Positions 33,753 through 42,857 are shown, counted from the first letter of the stretch. The stretch: 64,000 nt of DNA from Intrasporangium oryzae NRRL B-24470 (GCF_000576595.1 NZ_AWSA01000013.1:42133-106132); one strand, 5' to 3'. Program-made: numbers and translations. The notes: a model not told the origin generated them from the letters alone.

Positions 33753-35048
33753 TCACGGGAGCAGGGAGGCGGCCTTGATCTCGAGCCAGTCGTCGTAGGG
33801 TCGCCGGCCTGCGGTCCACGAGAGGGCGACCTGAGCATCAGTGGAGTCGATGCCGAGGTAGTCGCCCATGAACGAGCCTTGTGGGATCGAGGCGTCCACG
33901 ACCTGCCGCGTCATCGTGCTGCCGCCGGGAGGGATCTGCCCGTACACGGCGTCGAGTGTTGCGGTGGAGCGGGTGTAGTCGTAGTAGACGACGTCGATAC
34001 GGCCGTTCGGGGCGACCGACATCCACGGCATGACCTGGTCGGCCTCGTCGTTCGTCAGGTTCGTCTGGCTCGGGAACGACTCACCGTGGTCGGTGGACTT
34101 GGCGAGGTAGATGTCGAGGTTCCCGGTCGCGTAGTCACCGGTCATCAGGTCGACCGTTCCGTCTGCCTCGACGCCGATCGACGCCTGCATCGAGGTCCGC
34201 CACAATTCATTGGGAAGGGTTTCGGGTGCGGGCACCAGGTCGCGCACCTTGACGCTGCGGGTGAACCTCGCCTCACCGGGGCGCAGCTGGCTGACCACGA
34301 CCGCCTGCTCGCTGTAGATCGAGATGTCGTTCCAGATCCCGGCGGTGGCGTAGATGGTGCCGTCGGGGGCGCCGGCCAGCGACACGTCGAACCGCCACGG
34401 CGCGTCGGCCCGGTAGTCGGCCGCGATCTCGTACGGCCCCTGGTAGGTCAGCCCGCCGTCGGCGGACACCAGCGCGTAGGAGCGGGCGTAGCTGTTCTTC
34501 GTGCCGAGGAACACGGTGTAGGCGAGCAGGACCCGGTCGCCGTACCGGTCGATCGTCAGCATCGGGTGGTCGTGCAGGTGGCCGACCTTCTTGCCTCTCG
34601 CGAGTTCGACTGCGGGCTCCCACGTCTGCCCGCCGTCGGTGGAGCGGCTCGTGTACAGGGCGCTCGGCGCCAGCCCGGGCCCCCACGCGTCGCAGGCGAC
34701 GACCGCCGTCCCGTCGTTGAGGAACCCCACGGACGGGTCACCGGCAAACGCGAAGTCGGGGTTGCCCTCCGCTGCGTTTAGCCCGTGGATCCAGCTGACC
34801 TGCCAGGTCTGGCCGCCGTCCATCGAGTAGCCCACCCCGCAGGACTTCGCTCCCGAATCGCCCCAGGCGGCAATGAGGTTCGCCGGGTTGACCGGGTTGA
34901 TCGCGATGTCCGTCTCGGCGTCACGGTTCAGGTCGTTGGTGACGAAGCCGTTCGACACGACCGTGGAGGCCACGGACGGGGACACCCCTGCAACGACGAC
35001 CAGGGCCAGACACGCAACACCAGCGACAACGATGGCTCGCTTACGCAC
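33753..35048 (-). CDS. Secreted sialidase-like beta-propeller protein
   Basis: GTG start at 35048, with GAGGAGG 6 nt upstream. A signal peptide (VVAGVACLALVVVAGVSPSVAS) precedes about 400 residues with Asp-boxes SMDGGQTW, STDGGQTW, SADGGLTY and STDHGESF, the turns of a six-bladed sialidase-like propeller. The arginine triad of true neuraminidases is not evident, so I call it a secreted BNR-repeat glycoside hydrolase-like or binding protein. It has no obvious operon partner. Confidence 0.85.
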   Translation of the reverse strand: MRKRAIVVAGVACLALVVVAGVSPSVASTVVSNGFVTNDLNRDAETDIAINPVNPANLIAAWGDSGAKSCGVGYSMDGGQTWQVSWIHGLNAAEGNPDFAFAGDPSVGFLNDGTAVVACDAWGPGLAPSALYTSRSTDGGQTWEPAVELARGKKVGHLHDHPMLTIDRYGDRVLLAYTVFLGTKNSYARSYALVSADGGLTYQGPYEIAADYRADAPWRFDVSLAGAPDGTIYATAGIWNDISIYSEQAVVVSQLRPGEARFTRSVKVRDLVPAPETLPNELWRTSMQASIGVEADGTVDLMTGDYATGNLDIYLAKSTDHGESFPSQTNLTNDEADQVMPWMSVAPNGRIDVVYYDYTRSTATLDAVYGQIPPGGSTMTRQVVDASIPQGSFMGDYLGIDSTDAQVALSWTAGRRPYDDWLEIKAASLLP

Positions 35049-35173
35049 CGCTACCTCCTCGAGCGACACGGGCCGGCACACGCAGGTCCGCCTCGACGTT
35101 ACGCCGGGCGCAGCACTCCCGCAGGCGAATCAAGTGGCCAGCCCTGGCCGTGACCGCGACGATGCGCGGTCGG

Positions 35174-36388
35174 TCATGGTCGACGGCAGCGTCCACGTGG
35201 GCTGCCGGGACCCAGCTCCGCAAGCCGCCGGATCTCGTCGACGACACCCGCTGCGCCCGGCAGTGCGGCGATCTGTGCGGCGACCTCGGCCGCCCCTGCG
35301 CGGAGGTCTCGATCCGACAGTGCGCGTGCTACCGCCCCGGGCAAGGCGGTCACCCCTTCTGGCCCACCTGGGAGGCTCAGGCCCGCGCCGAGAGCCGACA
35401 CCGCATCGGCGTTCATCTGCTGGTCGGTGGTGAACAAGGGCAGCACGACCTGCGGGACCCCGGCGGACAGCGCCGACATCGTGGTCCCGAACCCGCCGTG
35501 GCCGACGACCACCGCAGCCAGCGCCATCACCTCGTCCTGCGGCCAGTACTGCTCCACGTGCGCGTTCGCCGGCGTATCGGACAACGCCAGCTCACCGGCA
35601 TACCCGGTGGTCATGAGCACTCGGGCGGGAACGTCCGACAGGGCGCCGAGTGCTGCCGTGAAGACCTCGCTGAGGTGGCCCAGGCCAGCCGCGACCGTCC
35701 CGAAGGTGACATACACCAGGGGGGCGTCCGGGTCTCCCCAGGACGGGGGCAGGCTCCCACCACCCACCCGGCGTTCCGCGCGGAACCGGACCACGACACG
35801 GGCCGCCCCCTCGGCGCGTCCGGAGCCCGGGACAGCGTCGTCCATGCATTCGGGGACCATCGTGAACACCGGCGAACCGCCGGCCGCCCGGAGCAGGTGC
35901 CCGTGCTCGAGCCCGGACAACTCGTCGAGCTCAGCCAGTGGCTCCTCCACGTGGGCCCGACCCCAGTCCATCAGGGCCGCGACCCCGATCGCCACCTCCG
36001 CGTGCGGGATCCCTGCCGCTTCGGCGACGGCGAGCGAGCCGAACTCCGCCGACTCCCGAAGGACGACATCGGGCCGCCAGTCGTCCACAACCGCTCTCAA
36101 GGCGGGAAGGGCGGCCTGAGCGTCAAGCCGGCCGAACACCTCGGCCATGACGGTCCCGTTCGCGCGCTCCAGGGTCATCGCCGGGAGCGTCTCGAACACG
36201 GCCCCCATCGCCGCAGCGGGCGCGTCGGCAAACGGTGCGTGGCCCAGGCCGGCGCGTTCGACCGCACCCGCGAACGAGAGGGGGGCCGCGACCCGCACCT
36301 CGTGGCCGGCCGCGCTGCACGCCTGAGCCAAGAGCTTGAGCGGCCCGAAGTGGCCGTCGCCCGCCGTCGTCGAGCACAGCACTCGCAT
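35174..36388 (-). CDS. MGT-family (GT1) glycosyltransferase
   Basis: A 404-residue protein. MRVLCSTTAGDGHFGPLKLLA opens the acceptor domain with the catalytic His in GHFGP. The C-terminal donor-binding signature YWPQDEVMALAAVVVGHGGFGTTMSALSAGVPQVVLPLFTTDQ is clear (two motifs; the HGGFGT and P.F.DQ parts bind the nucleotide sugar). Such enzymes glycosylate macrolides, flavonoids or other small molecules and may detoxify antibiotics. The ATG at 36388 starts at the conserved first strand; the longer frame upstream is not protein-like. Confidence 0.92.
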   Translation of the reverse strand: MRVLCSTTAGDGHFGPLKLLAQACSAAGHEVRVAAPLSFAGAVERAGLGHAPFADAPAAAMGAVFETLPAMTLERANGTVMAEVFGRLDAQAALPALRAVVDDWRPDVVLRESAEFGSLAVAEAAGIPHAEVAIGVAALMDWGRAHVEEPLAELDELSGLEHGHLLRAAGGSPVFTMVPECMDDAVPGSGRAEGAARVVVRFRAERRVGGGSLPPSWGDPDAPLVYVTFGTVAAGLGHLSEVFTAALGALSDVPARVLMTTGYAGELALSDTPANAHVEQYWPQDEVMALAAVVVGHGGFGTTMSALSAGVPQVVLPLFTTDQQMNADAVSALGAGLSLPGGPEGVTALPGAVARALSDRDLRAGAAEVAAQIAALPGAAGVVDEIRRLAELGPGSPRGRCRRP

Positions 36389-36455
36389 CGCTGAAGTCTC
36401 CCAGCCCGCTCCCGCACACGAAAGGGCAGCAGCGCCAGAGAGGGAGACTGTCACC

Positions 36456-36737
36456 GTGGTCGAAACTCTCAGGGCTGACGCGTCCGACGACGGACTCGCT
36501 GCCGCCCAAGAGGCGTACCTGGCCGAGCTCGCGGACGACGTCTCGATGTCGCTGCACGAACGCTTGCACGTCGGGTATGCCGTGTGCCCCGCTCGCGACG
36601 AGTGGCCGGGGAGCGCCGTCACCTGGCGGGAGGGGCGAGGCCTCCGCCCGACCCCCGGGCTGCTGATGGCGGCATCCCCGTCCTGCCCGCCCGACGAGAA
36701 ACGCGTTGCGCGTGGTGGGCACAGGATGTCTGGTTGA
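36456..36737 (+). CDS. Short hypothetical protein, possibly a remnant
   Basis: From the GTG at 36456, 93 codons read VVETLRADASDDGLAAAQEA, AYLAELADDVSMSLHERLHV and then a Pro/Arg-rich tail. The first 45 residues look like a real amphipathic helix-rich protein, the tail does not. No family is recognised. It ends 33 nt before the GNAT gene on the same strand. It may be a shortened gene or chance. Confidence 0.35.
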   Translation: MVETLRADASDDGLAAAQEAYLAELADDVSMSLHERLHVGYAVCPARDEWPGSAVTWREGRGLRPTPGLLMAASPSCPPDEKRVARGGHRMSG

Positions 36738-36770
36738 CAGACCACCCACCACGAGAAGGAAGTCCCGCGC

Positions 36771-37343
36771 ATGTCGCTGCCCACCCCCACGCTGCACACC
36801 GCTCGACTCCGACTGCGTCCCTTCGACGACACGGATGCGAACGACATCTTCGCGCTGCAGAGCAACGCCTACGTCCTGCGCTACTGGGACTCTCCGCCCT
36901 GGAGCGAACGCGCACGCGCGGAGCAGTTCATCACGGCTTGCCGGCAGATGGCAGAGGAGGGCACCGGTGCTCGGCTGGCCGTGGATCGTGCCTCCGACGG
37001 GGCGTTCATCGGCTGGTGCACCCTGAGCCGGTGGAACCCGGCCTACCGCAGTGCGTCACTGGGCTACTGCTTCGATGCTGCAGCGTGGGGACACGGCTAC
37101 GCGACGGAGGCCGCGGAGGCGTTGTTGCGGTGGGCCTTCGACACCGTGGACCTGAATCGCGTCCAGGCCGAGACCGACACTCGGAATGTGGCCTCGGCCC
37201 GGGTGCTGGAGAAGCTCGGGTTCGTGCGTGAAGGGACGTTGCGAGAAGACTGCGTCGTGAACGGCGAGGTCTCCGACTCGTGGGTCTTCGGGCTCATCAG
37301 GCGGGAGTGGCAGCCGTCGTCCGCGCAGGCTACTGCTCGCTGA
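36771..37343 (+). CDS. GNAT-family (RimJ/RimL-type) acetyltransferase
   Basis: A 190-residue protein. TPTLHTARLRLRPFDDTDA begins the fold; SLGYCFDAAAWGHGYATEAAEAL contains the acetyl-CoA pyrophosphate-binding motif Q/GxGxG/A (here GHGYAT), and RVQAETDTRNVASARVLEKLGF the CoA-contacting helix. It acetylates a protein N-terminus or an aminoglycoside-like amine; the target cannot be inferred. GAGAAGGAAG precedes the ATG. Confidence 0.92.
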   Translation: MSLPTPTLHTARLRLRPFDDTDANDIFALQSNAYVLRYWDSPPWSERARAEQFITACRQMAEEGTGARLAVDRASDGAFIGWCTLSRWNPAYRSASLGYCFDAAAWGHGYATEAAEALLRWAFDTVDLNRVQAETDTRNVASARVLEKLGFVREGTLREDCVVNGEVSDSWVFGLIRREWQPSSAQATAR

Positions 37344-37382
37344 GTCCTCGAAGGGGACGGCGGCCGCTGTGCGAGACTCGTG

Positions 37383-38339
37383 ATGATGCAGGAGCGCACG
37401 GGTGACTTCGAGCTGACGATGGACGAGCTGCGGGCGGTTGCCGCGTATGCCGTGGCGTGCGCGAAGCCTGCACTCGTCATCTTCGAGAAGGCCAACCCCG
37501 ATGACCGTCGCCCGGCTGCGGCGCTCGACGCCGCGCTGGTCTTCGCCGAGGGTGCGCCTCGGTCACGCCTCCAGCGGACGGCCGCGACCGACGCCCACCG
37601 CGCCGCCAAGGAGACTCCGAGCGAACCCGCCCGGCACGCGGCGAGCGCTGCCGGAGACGCGGCCGCAGCGGCATACCTCCATCCGTTGGCCAGGGCGACG
37701 CAGGTGCGTCACATCCTGGGGGCGGGCGCCCATGCCGCCCGCGCGGCCGAGCTCGCACGGGGCGATGACCCGGTGGTCGCGGAGTACGTGGTCACCGCCG
37801 CCGCCAAACGAGCCACGCCGGTCGTCCTCGACGTGCTGAGCCGCTACCCACGAGCGCCGAAGGGGCGCAGCCGGGTCGCGGTCCTCATGGAACGGCTCGA
37901 CAGCCTGCTTCGAGACCCACCGCCGACGCCGCGCGTGGTCGACGACCCCGGGCCGTTCTTCCACGGGACGAAGGCCGACCTGCGTCCCGGTGACCTGCTC
38001 ACGCCTGGCTGGCACTCGAACTACGGTTCGGGGCGTCAGGCCAACCACATCTACCTGACGGCGACGCGGGAGGGCGCACCGCTCGCCGCCGAGCTTGCCC
38101 GCGGCGAGGGCCCCGGGCGGGTGTACCGCGTCGAGCCGCTCGGCACGATCGAAGACGACCCCAACGTCACCGACAAGCGCTTCCCCGGCAACCCGACCCG
38201 CTCCTACCGGACGACCGAGCCGCTGCGGGTCATCGAGGAGATCACGGGCTGGGAGCGCCCACCGGCAGAGCGGATCCGGCACATGCGCGAGCGCATGGCA
38301 GAGCTCGCCGAGCTCGGGATCGAGGCGATGGACGACTGA
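37383..38339 (+). CDS. arr: Rifampin ADP-ribosyltransferase (Arr) fused to an N-terminal helical domain
   Basis: Residues about 190-292 are an almost complete Arr domain: FFHGTKADLRPGDLLTPG (catalytic His), ANHIYLTATREGA (Tyr of the NAD site), EDDPNVTDKRFPGNPTRSYR. Arr ADP-ribosylates rifampicin and inactivates it; stand-alone Arr has about 140 residues. Here about 185 extra residues precede it: ELRAVAAYAVACAKPALVIF and DDRRPAAALDAALVFAEG, then Ala-rich helices with LGAGAHAARAAE, which resemble the Imm5-like putative immunity family. The start is the ATG at 37383 (GTG at 37380 is possible). This fusion is not the usual architecture and may have a different target. Confidence 0.88.
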   Translation: MMQERTGDFELTMDELRAVAAYAVACAKPALVIFEKANPDDRRPAAALDAALVFAEGAPRSRLQRTAATDAHRAAKETPSEPARHAASAAGDAAAAAYLHPLARATQVRHILGAGAHAARAAELARGDDPVVAEYVVTAAAKRATPVVLDVLSRYPRAPKGRSRVAVLMERLDSLLRDPPPTPRVVDDPGPFFHGTKADLRPGDLLTPGWHSNYGSGRQANHIYLTATREGAPLAAELARGEGPGRVYRVEPLGTIEDDPNVTDKRFPGNPTRSYRTTEPLRVIEEITGWERPPAERIRHMRERMAELAELGIEAMDD

Positions 38340-38415
38340 CTGGGTTGCCCACGCCGTCGAGGCTCCTCACGGCAGCCACAAGGTCGCCCGTGGCTGACAC
38401 CCTCAGGACATGGCG

Positions 38416-38796
38416 TCAGTGACGCAGGGCCGCGGCCAGCTCTTCCGGGTCTTCGACGGTCACGGTTGCCGCAGGGTGGCGTAGGAAGCCGGTGGGCTCG
38501 ATGGCGTGGACGGGCTCGAGGAACGAGATGCACAGTCCCTGCTGCGAGTTCGTCGCGAAGGTCACGCCGCGGTCGGTCAGCGACAGGTGGGCCGGACCGG
38601 CCGTGCGGATCCAGGAGTACCCGCGGGTCACCTGCGTGTGGGAGACGTTGGCGAGGGTCGTGTGGAGGCGCCACGACCCGAACCGGACCAGGAGCTTGTC
38701 GTCGGTGACGATGACCCGCGCCCGCTCCGGCGTCACCCCGAAGAGCAGCGCCGGCAGGCGGTAGCGGTCCTCGAAGGCGAACTCGAACTCGCGCAT
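38416..38796 (-). CDS. Small hypothetical protein, unknown function
   Basis: A 126-residue soluble protein starting MREFEFAFEDRYRLPALLFG. It has a beta-rich pattern with GVTPERARVIVTDDKLLVRFG, HTTLANVSHTQVTRG and a C-terminal PAATVTVEDPEELAAALR. The same layout occurs in actinobacterial hypothetical proteins, but I know no function. Its ATG overlaps the stop of the membrane protein gene by one nucleotide (TGATG), so the two are translationally coupled. Confidence 0.75.
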   Translation of the reverse strand: MREFEFAFEDRYRLPALLFGVTPERARVIVTDDKLLVRFGSWRLHTTLANVSHTQVTRGYSWIRTAGPAHLSLTDRGVTFATNSQQGLCISFLEPVHAIEPTGFLRHPAATVTVEDPEELAAALRH

Positions 38797-39344
38797 CACG
38801 AGCGGCTCGACGGACTCAGCGGGCCGGACGGGCGGTCGAGCAGACCCGCGACGCCACGCTGCTGTTCTCCGAGGTAGGCGTCGAGCGCGAGGAGCCCCGC
38901 GGTGGCGGCCGGGGTGGCCCATTGGAGGGTCTCCATCCGCCTGGCGAGCAGACGCGCCGTCCGTCCGGTCGTCGCATCCCTGTCCGCGCGCTGCGCGTCG
39001 CCCAACTCCGCGCCGAGGCGGTATGCCGCCGCGCTGGCAGCGATCGCCACCCCGGTGAGCGCCGTCTTGAGGACGACTGCGGCGGTGGTCGGCGGATGCG
39101 CGGCGACGCGACGCCGGTTGTCGGCCACGATGGCGATGCCGCTCAGCAGGTGCAGCCCGATCGCCGCCCCTTGGACGGGACCCCACCGGTGCCATCCCTC
39201 GTCGGCGATCTCGGCCTGCTGCTGCGCGTCGTCGCCCTTTCGCGCGGCCGGGTTGAGGGCCACGGCGCCCATGAGCGACCCACCGAACCAGGCCGCGTTC
39301 GTCAGCAGGTGCATGGTGCGAACAGTCGTGCTGTATGCCGTCAT
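38796..39344 (-). CDS. Four-helix membrane protein, unknown function
   Basis: A 182-residue protein from the ATG at 39344. Hydrophobic segments include MHLLTNAAWFGGSLMGAVAL, AAIGLHLLSGIAIVA and AVVLKTALTGVAIAASAAAY. Charged loops (NPAARKGDDAQQ; GDAQRADRDATTGRTARLL) separate them. I see no family hallmark. It is the first gene of a coupled pair with the 38416-38796 product and is divergent from the MMPL transporter. Confidence 0.72.
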   Translation of the reverse strand: MTAYSTTVRTMHLLTNAAWFGGSLMGAVALNPAARKGDDAQQQAEIADEGWHRWGPVQGAAIGLHLLSGIAIVADNRRRVAAHPPTTAAVVLKTALTGVAIAASAAAYRLGAELGDAQRADRDATTGRTARLLARRMETLQWATPAATAGLLALDAYLGEQQRGVAGLLDRPSGPLSPSSRS

Positions 39345-39630
39345 CCCGAACCTCCGGAGCGCGTGACGCGCCTCTGGTCGGGCGCATCGGGTGGTCAGGA
39401 CCTCGCCGTACCCGCTTGCGGTCATGTCCCACCGGGAGGCAGCTCACGGGCTCGCCGGCTCGTGCACCTCTCCCGTCACGTGAACGCGGCGTTCGTTCTC
39501 GAACTCAGCGTTGTGCCAGTGAGTTCGAGAACGAAGACCGCGTTCACGTGGCGGCTCTGGCGCACGAGCGGGGCACGGTTGCGGAACCACGAGGACGGGT
39601 ACTCCTCCTCAAGATGAGAAAGGCGGGTCA
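39345..39630. other. Divergent intergenic region with a 31-bp inverted repeat
   Basis: The spacer between the membrane-protein gene and the MMPL gene contains the long hairpin described separately at 39477-39550. Otherwise I see only the GAAAGGCGG ribosome binding site of the MMPL gene and no further open frame. Confidence 0.5.
39477..39550. promoter_or_regulatory. 31-bp inverted repeat with 12-nt loop upstream of the MMPL gene
   Basis: The arms CACGTGAACGCGG...TTCTCGAACTCA and TGAGTTCGAGAACGAA...CCGCGTTCACGTG match at 29 of 31 positions, around the loop GCGTTGTGCCAG. The two mismatches sit side by side. Its position between divergent genes argues against a terminator and for an operator, an attenuator stem or a small mobile element. 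Confidence 0.65.
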
Positions 39631-41868
39631 ATGAGATCGTGGCGCACGTCGGAGGTCGGCGCGCTCTCCCGGGCTTACGCCTGGTTGGTCGTCAAGCTGC
39701 GGTTGCTGGTCGTGCTGGGCTGGGCGGCCGGCATCGTCGCCGCCGTCGCATGGCTGCCGGGGTCGGCACCCGACGCGGGGCTGAACGGGTTCGCGCCACC
39801 CAACAGCCGCGCCATCGCGACGGAGACCGCGTCCGCGAAGGCCTTCGGGTTCCCCATCCTGTCTCGCACCGTCATCGTGCAGCGCGATGCGCACGGCCTG
39901 TCACAGCCGGCGCAGCAGCGGGTGGTGGAGCGCGCGGTAGCGGTGGCCAAGGGCACCGCCGGTGATGTCGGCCCCATCGCTGGTGTCATCCCTGTCGCCA
40001 ACACGAAGGGGGTCTTTCCGTCGTCGTCGGAGCAGGGCACCACGGCTCTGACCTACGTCTTCACCAAGCCGGGCACGAGCTTCGTCGAGGAGGTCGCTGC
40101 CGCGGGTCGGTTCGCGAACGAGCACATGAACCAACCGGACGACCACGTCGTCGGGGTGACGGGGACCGTGCCCGCGCAGCTGGCGCAGTCCGAGATCCTC
40201 TACGGACACCTGCCGTTGCTCGAGGGCGCCACGTTGCTCGTCATCATCGGGCTGGTCGCCTTCAGGTTCCGGTCCATCGTCGCCCCGCTGGTGGCGCTGG
40301 TGACCGCTGCGGCGTCGTACTTCCTGGCCGTCCGCGTCACCGACTATGTCGGCGGGTTCGTGCAGGGCGGGGTGCCCGAGCAGCTCAAACCGCTCGTGCT
40401 CGCGCTCGTGCTGGGCATCGTGACCGACTACGCCATCTTCTTCCTGTCGAGCATGCGCACCGGCCTGGACGACGGCCTCGACAGGCTGACGGCCGCAAAG
40501 ATGTCGGCGGCCCAGACCGGACGGATCGTGTTGGTCGCCGGGATCGCGGTGGCTGCGGGCACCGCGTCGATGCTCGTCGCGCGGTCCGGCTTCTTCCGCG
40601 CCTTCGGTCCGGTGCTCTCGCTGTCGGTCCTGACCGCCGTCGCCGTCTCGGTCACCCTGTTGCCGGCTCTGCTCGCCATCTTCGGCCGCGCGCTGTTCTG
40701 GCCGACCCGTCGCGCCAAGGCGGACCGCTCGGCACCGGTGGCGCGCGCCGCTGCCCGGCTGCTCACGGTCAGGGTCGTGGCGCTCGTGCTGGCAGGGGCC
40801 TGTGTCGTCGGCCTCGCCGTCCTGGGCACCGGTGCGGACCGCCTGCGCCTCGGAGTGTCCTTCGTCGCCGCGCTCCCCTCCGACAGTCAGCCGCAGTCGG
40901 CCGCTCGAGCGGCGGCCTCGGGCTTCGCGCCCGGGATCGTCGCGCCGACCGAGCTGCTGCTGCAGGGCCGGGACGTCGGGAGTGACCCGCAGAAGCTCGC
41001 CCGCCTCGGCAGTGAGCTGCAGCACCAGCCGGGCGTCGCCGGCGTGGTGAGCCCCTCCGCGCTCCCGGACGAGCTGGCGCACGACGCGCTGGTGACCCGC
41101 TCAGGCGACGCGGCGCGCTTCCTCGTGATCCTCGAGCACGACCCGCTCGACGCCACGGCGATCAGCGACGTGGAGCACCTGTCGCTGTCCCTGCCCGGCC
41201 TGCTGCAGCGGGCCGGCATCGAGGGCGCTCACTACGGCCTGGCCGGCGACACCGCCGTCGCGGGCGAGCTCGTGGCCGCGACGAACGCCGACCTCCGGCG
41301 AATCGCGATCGCCGTGCTCGTCGTGAACCTCATCCTGCTCATGGTGTTCCTCCGTGCCGTCGTCGCGCCGGTCCTGCTGCTCGGCTGCAGCGTCCTTGCG
41401 CTGGCCGCCTCGCTCGGTTGCCTGTCGCTCGTGTTCCAGGACCGGCTCGGCCATGACGGGGTCGCGTTCTACGTGCCGTTCGCCGCCTCGGTGCTGCTCC
41501 TGTCCCTCGGCTCCGACTACAACATCTATGGGGTCGGCCACGTCTGGACCCGCGCCGACCACACTCCGCTCCGCAAAGCCATTGCGGAGCGGATTCCGGA
41601 GACGTCCGGAGCGATCACGGCCGCCGGCGTCACGCTGGCAGCCAGCTTCGCGATGCTTGCGCTGGTGCCCCTGCGGCAGTTCCGCGAGCTGGCCTTCGTC
41701 ATGGGGCTCGGTGTGCTCATCGACGCCTTGGTCGTGCGCTCGGTCCTCGTGCCGGCCCTCCTCACGCTCCTCGGTCGCTTCAGCGCCTGGCCCCGAAGGC
41801 TCCGCGGCGCGGCGGTGACGCGACCGCCCGCGCGCCGACCCTCCACAGCCCCGGACCCGGGCACGTGA
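39631..41868 (+). CDS. MMPL-family RND transporter
   Basis: A 745-residue inner-membrane protein of the RND superfamily with the MmpL pattern: one N-terminal helix (LLVVLGWAAGIVAAVAWL), a large extracytoplasmic domain, five helices (ATLLVIIGLVAFRF onward, with VLGIVTDYAIFFLSSMR, the Asp/Tyr proton-relay helix), a second outside domain, and five more helices (LLSLGSDYNIYGVGHVW carries the matching Asp-Tyr). MmpL proteins export lipids or drugs using the proton gradient. It is a single gene with a hairpin on each side. Confidence 0.93.
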   Translation: MRSWRTSEVGALSRAYAWLVVKLRLLVVLGWAAGIVAAVAWLPGSAPDAGLNGFAPPNSRAIATETASAKAFGFPILSRTVIVQRDAHGLSQPAQQRVVERAVAVAKGTAGDVGPIAGVIPVANTKGVFPSSSEQGTTALTYVFTKPGTSFVEEVAAAGRFANEHMNQPDDHVVGVTGTVPAQLAQSEILYGHLPLLEGATLLVIIGLVAFRFRSIVAPLVALVTAAASYFLAVRVTDYVGGFVQGGVPEQLKPLVLALVLGIVTDYAIFFLSSMRTGLDDGLDRLTAAKMSAAQTGRIVLVAGIAVAAGTASMLVARSGFFRAFGPVLSLSVLTAVAVSVTLLPALLAIFGRALFWPTRRAKADRSAPVARAAARLLTVRVVALVLAGACVVGLAVLGTGADRLRLGVSFVAALPSDSQPQSAARAAASGFAPGIVAPTELLLQGRDVGSDPQKLARLGSELQHQPGVAGVVSPSALPDELAHDALVTRSGDAARFLVILEHDPLDATAISDVEHLSLSLPGLLQRAGIEGAHYGLAGDTAVAGELVAATNADLRRIAIAVLVVNLILLMVFLRAVVAPVLLLGCSVLALAASLGCLSLVFQDRLGHDGVAFYVPFAASVLLLSLGSDYNIYGVGHVWTRADHTPLRKAIAERIPETSGAITAAGVTLAASFAMLALVPLRQFRELAFVMGLGVLIDALVVRSVLVPALLTLLGRFSAWPRRLRGAAVTRPPARRPSTAPDPGT

Positions 41869-41899
41869 CGTCACGGGGAGGGCACGCGGCCCCGGGGCT

Positions 41900-41945
41900 C
41901 GGCTGAGCAGCATACGAACCCGTCTTCCGTATGCCGCTCGAGCCG
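41900..41945. terminator. Hairpin terminator built on the GTATGCCG motif
   Basis: CGGCTGAGCAGCATACG and CGTATGCCGCTCGAGCCG pair over 17 bases with one A-C mismatch and one bulged G, around an 11-nt loop. It lies 31 nt after the MMPL stop and 33 nt before the end of the convergent sigma gene, so it can serve both. Confidence 0.65.
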
Positions 41946-41978
41946 CGGGTGACCGCGTGCCGTCCCGTCGTCGCCCGC

Positions 41979-42857
41979 TCAGCGGCTGAGCCGGGCCTCC
42001 TCGTCCAGCCGCGCGAGCTTGAGCGGGTTTCGCATCGCGAAGATGCGGGTGATCCGGCCGTCGTCGACGGCCACGCTCACCACGGTGGTCCCGAACCTGG
42101 GCGTGTCGATCCGGGCCGCCGGCGCGCCGTTGAGCCACAGGGTGGTGATCTGCGCCCCGGCGACGACACGAGGGAAGACCGAGAGGTAGGCCGTCACCCG
42201 GTCGGCGCCCACGACCGGACGCCGCACCGCCTGCGCCACGCCACCACCATCGGCGACGAGGACGACGTCAGGGGCGAGCACGTCCATGAGGCCCTGCATG
42301 TCGCCAGTCGTCACCGCGGTCATGAACCGCTCGACCACCTGCTCCTGCTCCAGCCGGTCGACCTGCATCCGAGGCCGCCGAGCCGCCACGTGCTCACGCG
42401 CGCGATGGGCCACCTGACGCACAGCCGGCGTCCCCTTGCCGACCGCCTCCGCGATCTCGTCGTAGGGCAGGTCGAAGACCTCACGCAGCACGAACACCGC
42501 GCGCTCGGTCGGGCTGAGCGTCTCCAGGACGGTCAGCATCGCGATCGAGATGCTCTCGGCGAGCTCGACGTCCTCGGCGACGTCCGGGCCCGTGAGCAAC
42601 GGCTCCGGCAGCCACTCACCGACGTAGTCCTCCCGACGACGGGCGAGCGTGCGCAGCCGGTTGAGCGCCTGCCTCGTGACGATCCGCACGAGGAAGGCCC
42701 GCGCGTCGCGCACGCCGGCCTGCCCCTCGTCGCCGAGGTCCGCCCACCGGAGCCACGTCTCCTGGACCACGTCCTCGGCGTCGGCAGCCGAGCCGAGCAT
42801 CTCGTAGGCCACGGTGAAGAGCAGGCTCCGGTGGGCGAGGAACGGGTCCCGGCTCAT
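41979..42857 (-). CDS. ECF41-type RNA polymerase sigma factor (SigJ-like)
   Basis: A 292-residue sigma factor. Region 2 contains DAEDVVQETWLRWADL and RAFLVRIVTRQALNRLR, region 4 TLSPTERAVFVLREVFDLPYDEIAEAVG. The C-terminal extension (SnoaL-like) is typical of ECF41: WLPEP (in the linker), DGGG (VLVADGGGV) and NPxKL (RNPLKLARL) motifs are all present; this domain replaces an anti-sigma factor and sets the activity. It overlaps the upstream COE-type gene by 4 nt (ATGA). Confidence 0.95.
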   Translation of the reverse strand: MSRDPFLAHRSLLFTVAYEMLGSAADAEDVVQETWLRWADLGDEGQAGVRDARAFLVRIVTRQALNRLRTLARRREDYVGEWLPEPLLTGPDVAEDVELAESISIAMLTVLETLSPTERAVFVLREVFDLPYDEIAEAVGKGTPAVRQVAHRAREHVAARRPRMQVDRLEQEQVVERFMTAVTTGDMQGLMDVLAPDVVLVADGGGVAQAVRRPVVGADRVTAYLSVFPRVVAGAQITTLWLNGAPAARIDTPRFGTTVVSVAVDDGRITRIFAMRNPLKLARLDEEARLSR

